Counted from the first letter of the stretch, positions 1 through 12,497 are shown. The stretch: DNA of 64,000 bases from Diphasiastrum complanatum (GCA_029204225.1 CM055097.1:51186195-51250194), one strand, 5' to 3'. The notes: generated from the sequence alone by a model not told the origin. Translations and numbers: made by a program.

Positions 1-239
1 TACAGGTCTGAGAAGCTTGTTGTACTTTACTTTGGTTCATTTGATCAAATCTATGTGCCTAATGTGGAGTTAAATGCCAAATTTGCTAGTTTTGGTAACT
101 AGTCTTGATTCTAGCTCCGATAGTTTGGATCTAGACCTTTGATTTGTGCATGCTCCATAACTTTTAGGATTGATTGGGATTCATTTTGCTATAAAATTTT
201 GTCAAGGAAAACTCAAAAATCACATCTAAGATTCATATG
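1..239. other. Unassigned AT-rich edge sequence
   Basis: No reading frame, repeat or known element is recognisable here. It probably continues the retrotransposon-derived block that follows. Confidence 0.3.
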
Positions 240-745
240 CCATCAAATACAGGTTACAAACAGTCTATTTAAGCTCATTAGAGAGCATTAGAAGCTTCTA
301 TTAGGTCCACCAAAGATCAGTAGGCCCAAATCCATCAAAAATGGATTTAGGAGGGCACCTACAAGGGGAACTTGGGTGGATTGCCTAAGCCTCCCACCAC
401 GATATTGGGTGCATGGGGTTTTTTAATCAAAGGTAATTCCACTATCTTTTAGATTGTATACATGTTCACAGATTTCAGGTATTGTATGAAGAGTTATTCA
501 TGCCCAAAATTCATTAAAAAAAATGCACTAATTTTTGAGATTCTAGGAGTCTTAATAGTGACATTTCCTACCAAACTTGTTCACAACCTTTAAATAGCTT
601 CATTGCACCTCTAAAAATAAGCATGCAAAGCTTTGCGCAAAGATATTAAATCAAAAAAATTTGTTTTTTGATTAATTTTTTACTTTTTTGGCATGTTTTG
701 ATGGATCAAATCTACATGCAACTACTATCAGACCCTAACTACTGT
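240..745. repeat. Diverged direct repeat, unit 1 (related to 2480-3010)
   Basis: This stretch aligns by eye, with many differences, to 2480-3010 in the same orientation. Shared landmarks include the phrase cttctattaggtcca, a gcctaagcctc block, a poly-A/aatgcacta block and a cttcattgcac/acatctctaaaaa block. Unit 2 lies in the leader of the minus-strand Gypsy-2, so unit 1 is probably a leader fragment of a related element. It ends where the Gypsy-1 LTR homology begins. Confidence 0.5.
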
Positions 746-746
746 A

Positions 747-941
747 ATTCATGATAGTGGTTTAGATAGATTGGCTTGCTTGTGCATGGATTTGGGTGGT
801 GATTTCTTGAGGCCATTTTGATTGTTTTTCTTTGGAAAGATCTTAGGGACATTGGAGAAAAGGCACCTTGGAGGGCTCTTTGAAGGCATTAGTGGACATC
901 AACGCAAAAGCTTGGAGGGCAGCCCTTCCTTATTGTAAAAG
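747..941 (+). repeat. Truncated 5' LTR of Gypsy-1
   Basis: About 190 bp match the last part of the LTR at 6173-7035. They share gattggcttgcttgtgcatgg, with an adjacent ccttggagggctc and ggagggcagcccttcctta. A tRNA-Met-type primer site follows immediately. Upstream of 747 the match to the 3' LTR stops abruptly, so the first three quarters of the LTR are missing. Confidence 0.7.
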
Positions 942-953
942 TGGTATCAGAAC
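942..953 (+). other. Primer-binding site of Gypsy-1
   Basis: TGGTATCAGAAC directly follows the LTR end. It is a one-base variant of TGGTATCAGAGC, the initiator-tRNA-Met complement used by many plant LTR retrotransposons. Confidence 0.65.
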
Positions 954-1289
954 AACTTCCAAAGTGGGGATGGTAAATTTTAAACTTTTTTCTTTAGTAG
1001 CTAAATAAAAACTTCCATAAAAAATTGTTAAGATGATGTTGTTGAAATGACACCAATTTTTTGTTTTAGAAACTGGAGTATTTTATCAACAGGGGTTGGT
1101 TTTTTCTATTTTTTGAAGGCTTTCTGAATTTAGAAAAGGGTGGCCAACACATCTTTATTTTGATAGGTAGAAGTGTATGCAAGTTGAAAAGTAGGTTAAA
1201 ATTACTAGTATTTAATGTAGATGAAGGTTGGAGTTTTCTTTTGATGTAGGGAAGTGAAAATAGAGGTTTGCCTATTTTGGTAGGCTGTC

Positions 1290-1600
1290 ACAAATAAGTG
1301 GGCAACTTTTTGACCACTTCCATGAACTCTTCCCATGTGGTAGGTTTTGGTTGTAGGTCATGCCACCACGACGAAGCTTTCCCTCAGAAGAACGGAATAA
1401 CACTCTCAATCTTTTTATCTTCAGGAATTCAATGTAGATTAAAATAACTAGTCCACTTGGTTAATTAGTCATCTACAACTTCGGGTTTTTTCTCTTTCTT
1501 CTCCCCGGAAAATGGTTCAGGCTGAAAGCCCAAATTTGGTGTGGATAGAGCTTTCACTTGATTCACAATACTTCCAGCTGTTGATCTCTTAAAGTGTTCC
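1290..1600 (-). pseudogene. Gypsy-2 gag fragment (Retrotrans_gag-like)
   Basis: Read on the minus strand, this region shows the Ty3/gypsy gag core pattern. An FSGEKKEKK start is followed by a W..YF block, then an IPEDKKIESVIPFF helix, then the signature GKASSWWHDL, then TWEEFMEV. Several stop codons interrupt it. In plant gypsy elements this domain builds the particle that packages element RNA. The minus-strand primer site at 3462-3475 lies upstream in the same orientation. No pol of this element lies further left, where the Gypsy-1 LTR starts, so Gypsy-2 is truncated. The family call rests on the G.A..WW and TWEEF signature and is fairly secure. Boundaries are approximate. Confidence 0.65.
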
Positions 1601-2479
1601 TATTTTTTTATTTCATTAAGCACTTGGCTTAATGATTGGCAAATTTGCTGATAGATAGGCATATGCACCTAACCATCGAGAGCTGCAGCTGCATTATCAT
1701 CTGCCATATTGATTTTCTGAAATGCAAAATTAGCTTAATTAGTCGAGATCCAAATCATCAACTAACAAGTGAAATGTTTAGGACCTTCATAACTGGCCGA
1801 TATTACTCAGCAAGGTCTTTCACTTATTAAGCAAATTCCGTTCAATCAATATCAGACTGATTTAAACAATTTCTTTTTTTAGGACTAAGTCTAAATAATT
1901 TACAAAAACTGGGATTTTTGAAATCTGTTCGAAATGGACTAATTGTGAAAATCGATTTAGAAGATCGATCTATCAAATTCACAAGCACTGTCACCTATCG
2001 AAAACATTTCGAAACATCCTGCATGTAACAAACTTGACATGCACTGAATTTTTCGAAAGAACAAAAAAATTTCTGTCAATAGCCTAGCCACTAGGAAATC
2101 TGCTTTTTGATTTAGAATTTTTAAAAATAGCTTTATGCAAGAAATCTACTGATTAGGCATGCAACATGCATCCTAGCATATGCATACAGGTCTATCCATG
2201 CATTTTCATCAACAAACAAGCATTGCACTGAATTACATACATGCATGCATTAGAACATTTCGTAAATTTTAGCTCAAAAATTGCCAAACTTTCGACAACC
2301 ATAACTTTCTCTACAGGACACCATATTGGTCTCTGTAAAGCATATTACAGAGGGAGAATGGGTCTACAAGGCACGGCCGCATCACCCTGCCACCTAGGCT
2401 TCACACGTGCAAGCAATGAATGGCCAAAAAACAGGTAGGAGGGCGCACTTTTTCAAAGTGGTATCATAAAAAATCCATC

Positions 2480-3010
2480 TCCAGCCCAATAAACATCCAA
2501 ACAAGCACTATACTAAGGTTAATTAGATAGGCGTAGAGGCTTCTATTAGGTCCAACAAGCAATCATAAGCTCAGATTATGCAAAAAATGCATTTTTGGCC
2601 TCCTTCAACAAGCGCAAAACTTCAGTATAATGGTGCCTAAGCCTCACAAAACGAAATTGGATGCATGATGGCTCAAAAAGAGGCAATCCATCATATCTTC
2701 AAGCCTATAATGAGAACCAATAGGTTCAGAGCCCCATTTGATATTTTTCATGCCCCAAAAACCCCAAAAATACACTAGTTTTTGAATTTTTAAGCCCTCT
2801 AATGGTGTCCAATCCTAACAAAACTTCATAAAAGCTTCAGGACAGCTTCATTACATCTCTAAAAACATGCATGCAAAATATTGGCTGTGAATGTTAAGAA
2901 TTACCACAAAATTAGTCCAAAAATCATAAAAAAACCATGTTTTTTGACCAAATTTTGTGGGTCAAATCCACAAATAAGTGCAATCAGATCCAAATCCCTA
3001 TAAATCTATT
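2480..3010. repeat. Diverged direct repeat, unit 2 (Gypsy-2 leader)
   Basis: Partner of 240-745 in the same orientation. It lies between the gag remnant and the minus-strand primer site, so it is the untranslated leader of Gypsy-2. No reading frame is conserved between the two units. Confidence 0.5.
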
Positions 3011-3461
3011 ACATTAGGGCACTAAACATTCTGATTTCAGTCAAATATGGATTCTATAGCCCATTTCTAGTCCAAAAACCTAATTTTTGGTCCAAAATCA
3101 CTATCTAATCATCATTTTGAGTATTCAACCAACATGCAATTATTAGATCCAATCATTAATGATTGTAAAATAGTAAGTACAATCTAGAAAACATAATACA
3201 TCAGTAGCTATGATCAATTCCAAGCAAATAACTTGTATTCTAGGTGAAACATTCACTAAAACCATCAAAAATCCTTTGATTTCCATAAAAATCTATGGAG
3301 AAAATCCATAATTATGATCTTTAGGCTGAAAGTAGACCAAGGATTCAAGAAGCCACCTACTTGGATGTAATTCCACCACCTGAAAGCAAAAGCAAAGAGA
3401 TCCACCAAAAAAACTGCAAAATTTAAGATCCTCAAGCCCCACCTCCTGGTTGATGTAATCC

Positions 3462-3475
3462 AAGCTCTGATACCA
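3462..3475 (-). other. Primer-binding site of Gypsy-2 (minus strand)
   Basis: The plus strand reads aagctctgatacca, the complement of TGGTATCAGAGCTT. It marks the start of the internal region of a minus-strand element whose 5' LTR lies to the right. Confidence 0.65.
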
Positions 3476-3940
3476 CTAAAACGATTGCCAAGTGAAGATC
3501 TTCAAGAATCCTGTCACATGCAAACCAAAAGGACACCTATGGAGCATAAACCACCCAACCAACATGAAGAGGCTAGTCAATACCCTAACCACTTCACCCC
3601 CAAGCCACAATGAATGAATACTAGAGAAGAGAGAAAACCTAGCTCAAGAATATGAAATTATAATAGGGAGATGGGCAAGTTTCAATGGTATGTATTCTCT
3701 CCAAGAGAAGAGAATATTTTCCTTAGGATCCCCATGCAACCTATATTAAGCTATTGATCTCCTATTCTTGTATCATAGTAGTCATACACCATGCAAGTGC
3801 TCCTATGTCCAATGCAAGTGCCCCTATGTCCAATTATAGGTTTGGGCCCTCATATGATTATTAATTACTTGTATCGACCACGCCCAGAATGACGTAGCAT
3901 AACTAATAATCACATACAACTGGAGTGACTGGCTATCCAT
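3476..3940 (-). repeat. Putative 5' LTR of Gypsy-2
   Basis: This is the sequence immediately to the right of the minus-strand primer site and before the Gypsy-1 pol remnant begins. It has no coding potential. It carries an imperfect internal duplication (caagtgctcctatgtcca followed by caagtgcccctatgtcca). No second LTR copy was found in the window, so both ends are inferred. Confidence 0.4.
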
Positions 3941-3973
3941 GTCAGGAATTATTCTGATTCTCTTATATAGGAC

Positions 3974-6115
3974 ATGGACATAGCACATACGGGACATAAG
4001 ATTTCCGAACGAGTAGAAATAGAGGCTGATCGTATCTTGAGGGTTATTGACTGGCCAATTCCTGCTTCAATTCGAGAAATCAAGTCTAACTTGGGTTTTG
4101 TGGGATTTTTTCATCAGCATATACCCCAGTTTGCTAGGATGACATTTCCCTTCACTCAAGCTTTGAAAGGCTTTCAAAAACTTAGTCGGAGAGCTAAGAG
4201 TCCACTAGTGGTATGGACAGAGGATATGAACAATAGTTTTGAGTTACTTAAGAAAAGTGTGACAACAACACCAATCTTGATCATTGGTGATTCTAGAAAA
4301 CCATTTGTGGTCATGACCGATGCTAGTGATTATGGGATTGGAGCTGTCTTGATGCAGGATGGACATCATGTCAAGATTTTGAAAACAAAAACTCAATTAT
4401 TCAACTCAATCTAGGCATTGTTCCTATGAAAAGGAGCTTTATGCTATTATTCATGCTTTGAAGATTTGGCGACATTATTTATATGGAGCCAAATTTGATG
4501 TTTTGGCTGATCACCAAACTCTCCGTTATTTCTGTGATGCTACAGATTTAAAAGAGAGATAAGCAAGATGGAAAGCTAATGCAAGTATTTGATTTTTCAA
4601 TACGATATTATAAAGGAAGTCAAAACACTCTAGCGGATGCTTTGAGTTGTTTATCGGTTATTAATTAGTTTAGCCTTATTGATATACGATTGGGATTATT
4701 TCAGTTGTCTAATCCATTTTTTGGAAAGTATTGGCAACAAGTACTTTTTGGGGTCGATTCGGGTATGCAAGACTCCTCGAATCAGGGAAAGACTGAAATG
4801 GATTTTGCTATATGAAATGGGATCTTGTTTCATAAGGGCAAGGTATATGTACCAGAGAATGACGTAGTTAGGGCCCAAGTCCTGCGTGAGTATCATAATA
4901 GTCCATGCATAGGACATACGGGTATACAAAGAACTCTCGACTTAGTTAGGCGACACTTTTGGTGGCCTAAGATGAAAAGTCAAGTAGAGGCTTATGTACT
5001 TAGATGTACGAAGTGTCATTTCAATAAAGTAAAAAGGCTAAAAGCTAGTGGCATATGACATCCATTGGATATTCATGCTAGAAAGTGGAAAAGTATTTCT
5101 ATGGATTTTGTGATGAGGCTAGTTCCACGCACAGGGAAGGGCTATGCTTCAGCTTGGGTCATTGTTGACAGACTTACGAAGTTTGCTCAATTTATCCCAA
5201 CTAAAACCACGGTTAAAGCTTCAAAACTAAGTCACTTTCTGTTGAGAAGTTTTTTCGGCCGTACAGGCTGCCTTGTGATATTGTCAATGATCATGACCCT
5301 AAATTCATTGGGAATTTTTGGCAAACAATGTTTGAAAAGTTGAAAACAACTTTGAGTATGAAATCCATAGATCATCCTGAATTAGATGGTCAAACAGAAA
5401 GGACCAATCAGACGATGGAGGACATGCTTGAAGCATATGTGGGCCATCGACAATCTAATTGGGAAAATTACCTTCCACTGGTGGAATTTGCATATAATAG
5501 TACAAAACATTCAGCGACTAGATTCAGCCCTTTCATGCTTATGTTTGGTTATCAACCTCGACCACCGATTAGTGTTGGTATGAAGAAACTAAAGGTGCAA
5601 GCTCCAACTGATTTTCTCGCTGATATGCAAGAAATATTACAATTTGCTAAAGACATCATAAGAAGTGTCCATGACAGGGCGAGGCACTATGTTGATCTGT
5701 CTTAGAAGCACAGGGAATTCAAGATCAATGACATGGTGTTTTTGAGGGTCCCTACTCATCTAGGGGCTTGAAAACTGGTAAGTGTGTAAAGTTGGTGCCT
5801 AGGTATTGCATTCCTTTTAAGGTTATCCAAGTGATTAACAAGGTCGCATAAAAGCTAGACCTTCAAACTAACGTTGGAATTCATCTTGCTTTTCACGTTA
5901 GTAAGTTAAAACCCTTGTTAGGAGTTGAGCAAACCCTGGTCCTATGGAAGATCTAGTAGAGCTTCATGATGAGTCCGCGAGTGGACCACCTAAACCCGAG
6001 ACGATTATTACTAGTTGGCAAAGAACTTTAAGAAATAGAGTGCTTCGGGAATTTTTAATCAGGTGAAAGGGCAAGTCAAAAGAGTAAGCTACCTGGGAAA
6101 AAGAGGCTGATCTCT
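3974..6115 (+). pseudogene. Gypsy-1 pol remnant: RT end, RNase H, integrase, chromodomain-like tail
   Basis: These are the back half of a Ty3/gypsy polyprotein, in order. First is the RT thumb and connection (GHKISERVEIE, then DWPIPASIREIKSNLGFVGF). RNase H follows, with VMTDASDYGIGAVL and a later YEKELYAIIHAL and ADHQTLRYF. Next is the integrase zinc region (HNSPCIGHTG and CTKCHFNK), then the core (WKSISMDFVMRL, VDRLTKFAQFIP) and DGQTERTNQTMEDMLEAYV. The tail carries RTLRNRVLREFLIR and a TWEKEADL end typical of the chromodomain-like C-terminus. At least four frame changes and stops break it near 4410, 4560, 5056, 5330 and 5703. The gag and N-terminal RT are missing, replaced by Gypsy-2. The integrase tail runs into a PPT and LTR, so this is the internal part of the element whose LTRs are at 747-941 and 6173-7035. 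Not functional. Confidence 0.85.
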
Positions 6116-6160
6116 AGAAGAATTTTCCAAAATTTTCCTTATTAGGAAAATTTTAAGATT

Positions 6161-6172
6161 AGGGAGAAAGAA
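6161..6172 (+). other. Polypurine tract of Gypsy-1
   Basis: AGGGAGAAAGAA lies directly before the LTR start TGTTACATACC, the expected site for plus-strand priming. Confidence 0.55.
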
Positions 6173-7035
6173 TGTTACATACCTATGTAACTAGAAATTC
6201 TTCAGTGACTCCTATGTACCTATTAAGTAACTGGGGGGCTAAATGGCGTATCACCCTTGGATAAGGGTAGGTGCATTTGGATTAAGGTACTTGAGTTAGC
6301 GTTGGATAAGGACATGGAAGTGTCTATGCCTTGGATGGAGGTATGGAACCTTGCGAGGTGTTAGAAGGACATTACCATGGGTATTGGTCATTTTTCTAAA
6401 CCTTGGGCCATGTTCACATAATTGGCCTTGGGCCAAAGTTTGCCATCACATATGGGTCATTTTTACCTAGTAGGAGGGCGCACCTACTATGGACCCTAGA
6501 TGTCCCCATAATACCCAAGAAGAGGTTATTCATGAAACATTAGTTATGGAAGGAGTCTTTTGACCTTCCACTAGCTTATGAGACTCTTGATCTTTCGTTT
6601 GGCAACCCACTTCTCATTTCCAATCTATAAGAGAGGGAGAGGGCGCCCATAGGAAGGGAGATTTCTTGTGGTGTGCTTGCTACTATTCATGATTAGTGTG
6701 GAAGCTAGAGTGTAAAGAGCAGTTTTTGTTGCTAGCTTACTCTTGAGAGGATCTCCATCTTTGGTATGAGACTTAGATGAGGGTAGGATCTTGAGTATGA
6801 TTGTGCTTGTGATGGTGGTTATGTGAATGATAGTGGTGTAACAAGGAAGTGCCAGATTGGCTTGCTTGTGCATGGATCTAGCTATTGTTGGGTGGTGATT
6901 TCTTGAGGCCATTTGCATTTTTTTTTTAAAAAAAATCTTAGGGACATTGGAGGAAAGGCACCTTGGAGGGCTCTTTGGAGGCATTGTTAGACATCAACCC
7001 AAAAGCTTGGAGGGCAGCCCTTCCTTACTGTAAAA
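6173..7035 (+). repeat. 3' LTR of Gypsy-1
   Basis: About 860 bp begin TGTTACATA after the PPT and end near tactgtaaaa. Its last 190 bp match 747-941. The end lacks a clean CA, suggesting decay, and no target duplication was found. Frames inside it are not real genes. Confidence 0.65.
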
Positions 7036-8275
7036 TATCTCTATTACTATCATTACATTGAATATACAAGATTTAACATAATTGGCTACTATCCACAATG
7101 GTAGAAGTAAATTCTAGACTTGTTGTCAAAACATGTTCATTAGCAAGTTGCAAATCGTCTCATGAGTAGTTAAAACCAAAACCTTGAATCTGAAAAACCA
7201 TATTCACTCATTCACTTCACTTCCAACAAGTCGCTCGTGTGTTGCGGCCTCCGTGTGTTGCGGCCTCTTCTCATAGTTGTCCACCTCTCAACAGATACCA
7301 TATATCAAACATGGGAAATAAACTCTACAATGTAGATTGATAATGCTTGGCGAGGTAGGGCTTTGGGGCAGGCTAGGAAATTATAGCTCAGTAGACCATG
7401 CCTCATCAAACAACCTTGTCTACTCTAGTGTCGTTATGTACATTTCGCATATGTACTAGTATAATGGGCAATCCTCACAAAATGATTAAATACATTAATT
7501 ATGACATGCACATGTTTACTCGCCATTTTGTGGACCATATTTACCACCAAGAGCTACTTATTGCATGGAATGGGATTGAAATGGGCCATGATTCCATAAT
7601 ACATAGTAACCAAGCACTTTTTGTGTTTGTAATTTATGAATAAAAAAATTACACCCGCAATGGAGACCTTGGCCATAATGCCTTGTAAATACTATGGTTT
7701 TGACATGTGTCGTGGCTAGGTGTCATGGCTCCATGTTTAGTTGTTTAACTTGTCATCAACGTGAGGAAAAAGTATGCATTGGAAGCAATTTTTACGTATG
7801 GTGGAAGGCCTCGTTTGAGGCCTTCTTTGCAGGGAGGGCAAGGGCCGGAGCCCGAGGGCAGGGCCTCAACTTGCAAGGAAGGCCTGAGGCCCAAGGGCCA
7901 AGGTCAAAAGGTAAAGAGAGAATGCACATTTTAGAGAGAGAATAAACATTCCTAAAAAAGAATGCACATTCAAACAGTGGTAAATTTAAAAGGAGAGAGA
8001 AAGGAGGATGCATAATCCTCTTATGAAAGTGCTTCCAAAATACACACAAAACCTAAGCACCTCTAGGGAAAGCTTTCATAAAGTTTGATAGAGATCTTAG
8101 GGTCCTCCATGAAATAAGTAGATTTAGCAGGAGTTCAGCACATGGATGGAGCACCACATGCAGTTGCCACCCATGCAGGCAAGTGAGGACCTCCAACCAC
8201 ACTTTAAACTTTGTAAATAAAAAGTGGCTGATTAAACGCGCAAGAGCGCCCGAGGACCGACGGCGCCTGAGATTC

Positions 8276-8318
<43 letters not shown>

Positions 8319-8927
8319 CTGTGCATACAGTCAATGACCATCAGCATCACCAGTGAAGTGAACTGTGTGTGAGAGAGAGAGAATCACGGATGCGCACAGC
8401 TCCCGAGGGTGGTGAATCCAGACACAGATTGCCTCGATCAATCTTGTCGTGACAGCGAGAACAGTTGGCTGAGATGACGCATCAGTAGTCGAGCAATTTG
8501 TGTGTATCCTACAATCAGCGCGAAAGCAACCTCTCTTATGTGTGCGAACTGGGGAGAGATTTTGTTCAGTACTACTTGGAGGAAGTAGCAAATGTGCTGC
8601 TGAGCTTTGTACAGGAACTAGAAGGGGAATCGAGATTGATGCTAGAGAATGAGAGAGGATAGCGTTTGGTTTGTGGATAACAATGGAAGTGAATTAGGAA
8701 GTCTACGTCTTGAAATCTAAGGACTCCGATGACACCTGAAAATATGCTACGGCGCTGCTTCAAGATAGTGTTACGCCATTAAAGAGGAAGGGAAGAACGA
8801 GAGAAAGAGCTCCAGAGTAGACATGAAAATATGCTAATTAGGCATGCGTAGAGTTACAACATTAAAAAGTAGGAAAGAAACTAAAGTTCGCATTGTTGTT
8901 TGATTGGCACAACGAATAAAAGCAAGC
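7036..8927. other. Intergenic region upstream of the P450 gene
   Basis: No supportable gene. It contains short chance frames, a GC-richer patch at 7800-7910 and a GA microsatellite at 8276-8314. The last few hundred bases should hold the P450 promoter, but I see no convincing TATA box that I would place with confidence. Confidence 0.4.
8276..8314. repeat. (GA)n microsatellite
   Basis: About 19 uninterrupted GA units. It lies roughly 600 bp upstream of the P450 start codon. A second shorter gagagagaga run is at 8371-8382. Confidence 0.95.
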
Positions 8928-11751
8928 ATGATATTGATGATAGCTCTATTCGCTGTATTACTCGTACTGGTGTTTCCACAAATAATATTGCAATGGAAGA
9001 CACGTAGACTGCTGTCCGGTAATGGCAAACGAGTTCCAATGGGAAACTGGTGGCTACCATGGATCGGTTCAAACTTGGATTTCTTCTTCAATAGTCCCGA
9101 CCAATTTTACAAGAAGAATTTTACCAGGTTTCTCCTGTTTCTGTGAATCTAGTGTCATCTATATGCACCATATCTTTATTCTATCTTAAATAATACTTTG
9201 TTTTGTACAGATATGGAACCATCTATTCAACACACATATTGGGCAGCCCCACTATCATGACATCGACTCCAGAAGAGGCCAAGTTTGTCCTGGCATCAAG
9301 GCATAAATCCTTTCAAGCATGCTACCCTCCCTCCATCAAACGCGTGCTGAATCATCCTTCTTGGGAGGGAGATTTCCATTTACGAATAAGAAAAATAGTT
9401 CAAACGCCAATGCTTCCTGAAAGTTTACGACTGAATATGGCCAAGTTCGATAGCCTAGTTCGTTGGGTCTTGGCATCCTGGGACAAAAGGCCTTACATCA
9501 TCACGCATGACGAAACAAGGAAGGTAAGATATATTGACACTTCCTAGATGTCGTAAAACTATAATGCAAAGGGTGCGTATCATGAATGTGAAGCACAAAA
9601 ATGTGATCAAAGATTAAAATAGTCTGCTTTGGTGAATACAGCCATATTCCTTTCACTAATATGGGCAACTCTATATCCGGTCCGTTTGAGGAACACAACA
9701 TTATTCAGAAACATTTGGCCTCACAAAACTTCAGTAATGTGTATATACTTTAATACTCGTATATTTTCTACGTGAGAACAGAGAAGTGTAGTCGTTAATT
9801 TGAAGTTCAAACTGTTTTTGGATAGGACATGCATTACCTTATAATGTTCTGACTAGTTTCATGCCTCTCATTCTTTATCAGCTTGCCTTTCACATAGCCT
9901 TGTATATAAGCTGCACACTCCCTCCGAGCCACGATTCTGCCAAAATGCTTGAAGATTATGCGCATGTTTCTAATGGAGCTGTGTCGTTGCCCTTTGATAT
10001 TCCAGGAACCAGATTTCACGTGGCTCTTAAGGTAGTATCTCTCATCTCGCGCTTGAATTGATCTTATGATATGTTATTCCACTCTAATTGTATATCCAAA
10101 GCGTATAGTTCTCTTGTTTGTTTCTTGTAGGATTTGCAGGTCAATTATGGACTGTTTTTATGATAAATTGTCCATTATTTTCAGAGAAGCAGAGAGATTT
10201 TGGCGACTTTGAACAACATTATCTTAAGGAGAAGAATGGAGAAGGTGGCATATGATGATATTCTCAATTCACTTATGGAGTCTAAGGACGAGAGTGGGAA
10301 TTATCTTTCCAATAATGAGATCAGAGACATCCTAATGACGTTCCTCTTCGCTGGGCACGAGACAACGGCAGTATTTCTTGTCTGGATTGTCAAATACTTA
10401 ACAGAAAACCCAGACATTCTTGAGCAAGTCAAAGTAGGTTCTGCTTTTATCTAGTTAACTACAAAAGTAGCAGTAAACCGAACAATAAACATAAATTAGT
10501 CGTTGCCAAAGGTTATCTGGCGTTCTGCATGCTTGAAGGAACCAATGTTTGAGAATACTTAGTCCGAGAGAGAGAGTTGCTGATGATAGGATTTTTGAAA
10601 CAACTATTTCGTTTCGTGTTTTGCAGATCGAACAAGGTATGGTGAAAATGTCAAAAGAGGAAAATGAGCCATTGTCATGGTCTGATCTCAAAAATATGCC
10701 ACTAACTTCACGGGTATCTTTCTGATCTTCAGCTATCACGTATTTTCGTCAGAATACTTTTGTTCGTGCAAATGCTATTCTGGAATTTGATGATGAAAGG
10801 AATATATCTCATGCAAAAACGCTGCAGGTTGTGCAAGAGACATTACGGTTGTCCAACGTTGCACCATTCTCTCCACGTGAAGTATTGGAAGATGTTGAGT
10901 ACAAAGGTGAGCATTCTCGTAATTAACGAGGGTGGCTAGCTTCAAGTAGCTCTAGAGGAACATAAAATATCTCATCAGAAATAATGTCAGATTAGGAAAA
11001 GAGTGCAAGTAAACGGTAGAGCAGTGAGCACATGGTCAACTCCTTAACTCAAGTATGCAACATGTTCTCTTAGATCTCTAGACTGTAGTAGCATTATGTA
11101 TCGATGAAGTATGCGTTCAATCCCACTTCCCACTAGTCAAGCTACTAAAGTTCAAAAAGTGTGGGCCATCCTTGATTTTCTATTAGTAATTTGTAAGGTT
11201 ACTTGTTACTTACTCTATAGGGTGAAAAGTCAAAAGTCGGAGAACTTTAATTTTGGAGTATCTAGTGTTAGTAAGTCAAAAGGAAAAAATTGATAACTTT
11301 GAAATTTTCTAGGACCTAGTTCGCTCATAGTTATTCTCACAACCCTTAAAATCTGCACCTATAAATATTCAAAGTTTGTAAAGTCATTTTTACCAATTAT
11401 GGGTTGTATCATAATGTTTTTACCACTGCTTTGAACGTTGTAGATCTTCTTGCAAGATTTTTGATTGGCTGAAAATCTAAGAGCATTAAACCAAGAGTCT
11501 AGACTCTACACTTGGATAGTACACTTGAATATCAAATTAGCCACCAATTTGGTAAAAATTTCAGAGCAGATTTATCAAAAACAAGACGTGGAAACTACAC
11601 TTGAATATAGAACTTATAAGTAAAACTAATGCAATAAAAACTATATATTTATTGATGAAATGCACAATTTTCATTGGAGTCATTCTCGTGATGGTCGGTT
11701 GGATTGTGCTATCGCTAGCCGCAGCCCACAATCAAATCCTAACATCGTTGC

Positions 11752-11793
<42 letters not shown>

Positions 11794-12497
11794 ACACACA
11801 CAAACACACAAAGACCTTATAAACACGTGTTTTCATACAGGCGTCTATTTTCCCAAGGGATGGAAGGTCCAGGTTTACTACCGCCATTTTCACCTCAGCC
11901 AGGAGTACTATAAGGATCCTTACAAGTTTGATCCCTCAAGGTTCGAGGTAATGCTCTCGATGTTGGTAACTTTCCATGCTCATTAGACTAAATGTACAAA
12001 CGAGATCCTTCAGATGCTGCATAAGATCATTGCGCCAAAATCTATAACAAATGACTAACATTATGATAACACCCATAAACTTTTGTTCTGGGATCCCATG
12101 CAGGTTCCTCCAAAGCCATCAACTTACACCCCATTTGGCAACGGCATTAGACTTTGTCCTGGAAGCGAGATCGTGAAGGTAGAGGCACTGTTATTCGTCC
12201 ACATTCTCGTTACAACATATAGGTAAGCAAATTCTTCATCTCTTTGCGGCTATTGATTTGTGATCATACTTAAAATTGGATCACTAAGAGTACAACTTCA
12301 TAGCTTCTATAAAAGCTTCTTAGAAATTCAAGAATAACTAGCTCAAAGTTATCTTCAACTAACAGGTAAACATGTAGACTGATATGGGTTGAATTTGCAG
12401 CTGGAAGATCGTCGGGCCTGATAGGGGAACCCAATACTGGCCCACTCCTCGGCCAAAAGGTGGCCTTCAACTAGAAGTCTCAAGAATCATCAAATAA
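8928..12497 (+). CDS. Cytochrome P450, CYP85 clan, nine exons, intact
   Basis: A heme monooxygenase gene whose spliced frame is open. Exons: 8928-9127, 9211-9523, 9882-10031, 10185-10433, 10627-10713, 10828-10906, 11841-11947, 12104-12222 and 12401-12497. All introns are GT-AG and the total is 1401 nt, or 466 residues, normal for the family. The start ATG gives [16 protein letters not shown], a membrane anchor for the endoplasmic reticulum. Landmarks: the basic/Pro-type hinge [14 protein letters not shown], the clan-type [10 protein letters not shown], the I-helix oxygen motif [12 protein letters not shown] (ExxR), FDPSRF (PERF region) and [11 protein letters not shown] with the heme-ligand Cys. 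The PGT.FH motif, PKGWKV and the short length place it in the CYP85 clan (hormone and terpenoid oxidases such as CYP707, CYP88 and CYP716). CYP707 proteins usually have an FAA[RQ]DTTA-type I-helix, so ABA 8'-hydroxylase is not supported. The substrate is unknown. It lies alone between retroelements. Confidence 0.9.
11757..11803. repeat. (GA)n(CA)n compound microsatellite in P450 intron 6
   Basis: About 16 GA units followed by about 6 CA units. It lies inside the longest intron (10907-11840), roughly 40 bp before the acceptor used by exon 7. Length variation here could affect that acceptor's pyrimidine context; that is inference. Confidence 0.9.

Noticed and set aside
7792-8334. Overlapping frames in a GC-richer patch upstream of the P450
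   Set aside because: Low-complexity and microsatellite-derived translations; no domain, no splice logic.
8904-8927. An upstream in-frame extension of P450 exon 1
   Set aside because: It would start at TTG. The first ATG at 8928 gives a normal membrane anchor, so that start is used.
11757-11803. GA/CA run as a coding Arg-Glu/Thr-His repeat
   Set aside because: It is within intron 6; flanking exons splice cleanly around it.
8928-12497. Naming the P450 CYP707A (ABA 8'-hydroxylase)
   Set aside because: Exon count and length fit, but the I-helix and several motifs do not. Only the clan is supported.
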